Program-made: the position numbers and the translations under genes
Assembly: GCA_034687125.1 (NCBI GenBank)
Contig: JAQGBZ010000509.1
Span: 1 to 37,803, forward strand
Length of the DNA: 37,803 bases
Source: Neelides folsomi
Lineage: Eukaryota; Arthropoda; Collembola; Neelipleona; Neelidae
Reading direction: 5' to 3'
Notes under the pieces: generated by a model
Databases searched by the model: none
Told to the model about the DNA's origin: nothing
Seen by the model: only the letters and a program-made list of their open reading frames with translations
Shown here: positions 35,704 to 37,803 of the stretch, piece after piece
Layout: the number at the start of each line of letters is the position of its first letter
Numbering within the stretch: position 1 is the stretch's first letter

Positions 35704-35868
35704 GTTTCGGGCAACCATTGCCCGTTTTTGGGCAATGTTGCCTCAAAAAGGCAAATTTTCCCGAAACGGGCAACGTTGCCTCTTTAAAATATGAAGGTTT
35801 CCCGACAAAATATGGACATTGCCCGCAAGATTAGGAAAGTTGCCCGTCAAAATATGAATGTTGCCCTT
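35704..35868. repeat. 20-21 bp tandem repeat (about eight units)
   Basis: Units: 35704-35723, 35724-35743, 35744-35763, 35764-35784, 35785-35805, 35806-35826, 35827-35847 and 35848-35868. The later units read like CAAAATATGAATGTTGCCCG; the earlier ones are GC-richer and partly palindromic (GGGCAACGTTGCC). Every unit keeps a GCC/CCC block at the same place. It lies just upstream of the glycosyltransferase coding exon. Confidence 0.75.
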
Positions 35869-35924
35869 TAAGATCTGAATCTTAATTTCATATTCTACAC
35901 GTGATAAATAAAGTAGCTTATGAA

Positions 35925-35955
<31 letters not shown>

Positions 35956-36790
35956 GATATAATTAAATTACAGATATAAAGATGAGGAAATTAAATAGAC
36001 CTATAATTTTAATAGGTTTCTAAAAGCTTACATATTTTCCAGTATGAAATGGATTTTTAATCATAATCATCATGTTTAAAATTGTTAAACGGAAAATTGT
36101 CCAATTGTCCAAAAAGTGAAAATTGAATCGCTTTAAATTGTTTTATGATACTATTATAGTACTCTAGACGTTATTAAAGACTTATTGTTGTTTCATTATC
36201 TACTATTGTTACCATGGGCCATGGATAAATTATTTTTAAATTTTGTCTGTGAATGTAACGATAAATAAATGATTTATTCAGTTGAGTTTAGTTACAGGAA
36301 TATATTATAGTATATGTATTTTTATTTATTTGAAATGATACTTGTTGTCCAAAATGTTATAAAGAATAAAATGTATTTCTAAAATGTATTATTACTTTAT
36401 TTTCTCAAACGTGTCCCTGAACGAGATGATTGTAGTTACTACTCTCTTAGGCATTTCCTAATTCTAGACTACCTGTATACATAATATATAATACATAATA
36501 AGTACATACAGGTAGAAATTGAATGATGCTATTTTAAACACCTTTTTGGAACAATTTTTGTTTTTCATCAACAATGATCTCAACTTAGATGAACTGCGGA
36601 GTAACATAAAGGAACTCCAAAGACAGGGGATGACAAAGCCTTTTTCTGGTCTTCTGGTGCTCATCCTTCTAATGGGTAACGTGGAAGGAAAGTAATTAGA
36701 ATATTGGAAAGGGAGGATCTATACTCTTATGGATTTATTCCTCATACACAATAATTCTTTTCTCGTTTTCCTTGAAGAATGTTGAGATAA
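35869..36790. other. Intergenic, AT-rich, with TA microsatellite
   Basis: It contains a TA dinucleotide run (about 35930-35955). I searched the minus strand for the missing 5' exon of the glycosyltransferase and found no convincing signal anchor. No other gene seen. Confidence 0.45.
35930..35955. repeat. TA microsatellite
   Basis: An uninterrupted run of TA dinucleotides, about 13 units. Confidence 0.9.
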
Positions 36791-37210
36791 TTTGCACTTT
36801 TGTATGGTATATTTCATGTGTGAGCTCTTTGTGTGATTATGAAAATTTCCATAATGTGCAAATAAATATTTGTACATTTACACTTGTGTGGTTTTTCTCA
36901 AGTGTGAATTCTCTTGTGACTCACTAAATGTTCTTTCCATCCACACGAGCATTCGTATACTTTGCACTTGTGTGATTTTTCTCAACTGTGAATTCCCATG
37001 TCCTTTCAGTCCAAACGAATAATTACATATATTGCACTTTTTTTCTCCAGTGTGAATTCTCGTGTAACGTTTTAATTGTCCTTTCTGACCAAACGAATAT
37101 TTGCATATTTTGCGCATGAATGGTTTTCCTCCAGTGTGAAATCTCATGTGACTTTCTAAATTTCCTTTCCGTCCACACGAATATTACCATGTTTTGCACT
37201 TGTATGGTTT
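36791..37210 (-). pseudogene. Decayed C2H2 finger units downstream of the intact array
   Basis: The 84-bp finger unit continues past the stop at 37211-37213 but with growing damage. First unit: second zinc Cys replaced by Trp and followed by TAA. Next: first Cys to Arg ([10 protein letters not shown]) and Tyr in place of a His (LKRYTRIH). Next: an internal deletion of about 14 bp after FGLKGH that shifts the frame. Next: CKVYECSCG with the second Cys moved, and TGA in place of GGA in the linker on both sides. A final trace resembles LH...H before AHT. These units are unlikely to be translated as part of a working protein. Confidence 0.8.
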
Positions 37211-37803
37211 TTATCCAGTGTGAATTCTCATATGACTTTCTAAAGGTCCTTTCTGTCCAAACGAATATTCGCATATTTTGCACATGAATGGTTTTTCTCC
37301 AGTGTGAAATCTCATGTGACTTTCTAAAGGTCCTTTCTGCCGATACGAATATTCGCACATCTCGCACTTGAATGGTTTTTCTCCAGTGTGAATTCTCATG
37401 TGACTTTCTAAAGGTCCTTTCTGCCGACACGAATATTCGCACATCTCGCACTTGTATGGTTTTTCTCCAGTGTGAATTCTCATGTGAATTTCTAAATGTC
37501 CTTTCTGTCCAAACGAATATTCGCATATTTTGCACCTGAATGGTTTTTCTCCAGTGTGAATTCTCATGTGGCGTTCTAAATGTTTTTTCTGTCCAAACGA
37601 ATGATTACATATTTTGCACTTGTGTGGTTTTTCTCCAGTGTGAATTCTCATGTGACTTTCTAAATTTCCTTTCCGTCCACACAAATATTTGCATATTTTG
37701 CACTTGTGTGGTTTTTCTCCAGTGTGAATTCTCATGTGGCGTTCTAAATTTCCTTTCTGTCCACACGAATATTCGCACATCTCGCACTTGAATGGTTTTT
37801 CTC
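37211..37803 (-). CDS. Poly-C2H2 zinc-finger protein, C-terminal part, cut by window edge
   Basis: An open frame runs from the right edge to a TAA at 37211-37213. It holds seven complete, nearly identical fingers of the form CKICEYSFGQKGPLESH, then MRIHTGEKPF, repeated every 84 bp (28 residues) with perfect TGEKP linkers. Variation is concentrated at a few positions (F/C/Y after S; G/R before QKG; P/H/N before L). The protein ends abruptly at IHTG, where the linker codon GGA-GAA has become GGA-TAA, so it is probably a truncated version of a longer array. The near identity of units implies recent tandem duplication or homogenisation. Likely a DNA-binding nuclear protein; N-terminal domain unknown. 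Confidence 0.85.
   Translation of the reverse strand, partial: EKPFKCEMCEYSCGQKGNLERHMRIHTGEKPHKCKICKYLCGRKGNLESHMRIHTGEKPHKCKICNHSFGQKKHLERHMRIHTGEKPFRCKICEYSFGQKGHLEIHMRIHTGEKPYKCEMCEYSCRQKGPLESHMRIHTGEKPFKCEMCEYSYRQKGPLESHMRFHTGEKPFMCKICEYSFGQKGPLESHMRIHTG

Noticed and set aside
35704..35868. Regular 21-bp units as a coding heptad repeat (seven codons each)
   Set aside because: Earlier units are 20 bp, so no frame is kept throughout, and no flanking coding sequence or start supports it.
36464..36664. Minus-strand 66-codon frame with a hydrophobic end as the missing anchor exon of the glycosyltransferase
   Set aside because: The hydrophobic stretch is at the C-terminal end, no donor in the right phase is evident, and the flank is unlike a type II anchor.
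37540..37791. Plus-strand open frame over the 84-bp finger repeats
   Set aside because: It is the antisense of highly repeated finger units and has no independent support.

Overview
The window is animal nuclear DNA, most likely from an arthropod. It is strongly AT-rich, genes are split by short GT...AG introns (mostly 60-150 bp), and the dominant gene family carries an N-terminal ZAD (zinc-finger-associated domain: two CxxC pairs about 42 residues apart, then a long helix) followed by C2H2 fingers. This architecture is an arthropod hallmark. I cannot name the species. Exon joins were worked out by hand from frame, phase and splice consensus; every multi-exon model given with exons closes in frame from ATG to stop.

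Region 1 (1-19492): a head-to-tail array of ZAD-C2H2 genes, all on the minus strand: one cut by the left edge (1-128), then complete genes at 701-2954, 5505-7756, 8840-11042, 11521-13680, 14058-16369 and 16967-19492. They share intron phases (2, 2, 1), a ZAD/acidic first exon, a shared linker motif, ten fingers, one finger with odd spacing, and a basic C-terminal tail. Two decayed gene ends lie at 8155-8660. A dead mariner-type transposon with TA target sites and terminal inverted repeats (3877-5308) sits between the first two complete genes. A related but structurally different ZAD-C2H2 gene (20026-22618, plus strand) starts divergently from the last array member.

Region 2 (22619-27558): an unrecognised acidic single-pass membrane protein (22787-23311), a small secreted 12-cysteine protein (24148-25034) whose intron holds a large inverted repeat, then about 2.4 kb with no gene I can support.

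Region 3 (27559-35678): all minus strand. A calaxin/EFCAB1-like EF-hand protein, a CUB-domain chymotrypsin-fold serine protease, a C2H2 protein without ZAD, and a family 31 (beta-1,3-galactosyltransferase-like) glycosyltransferase whose 5' end is not resolved.

Region 4 (35679-37803): a 20-21 bp minisatellite, a TA microsatellite, and the end of a C2H2 array of 84-bp units that is intact toward the right edge and progressively broken to the left.

The ZAD genes look like one lineage-specific family of nuclear DNA-binding regulators made by tandem duplication. The remaining genes are not an evident pathway. The best candidates for something undescribed are the shared non-finger parts of the ZAD family (linker motif, short-spaced finger, common upstream element), the secreted cysteine-rich protein with its intronic inverted repeat, and the two related minisatellites.
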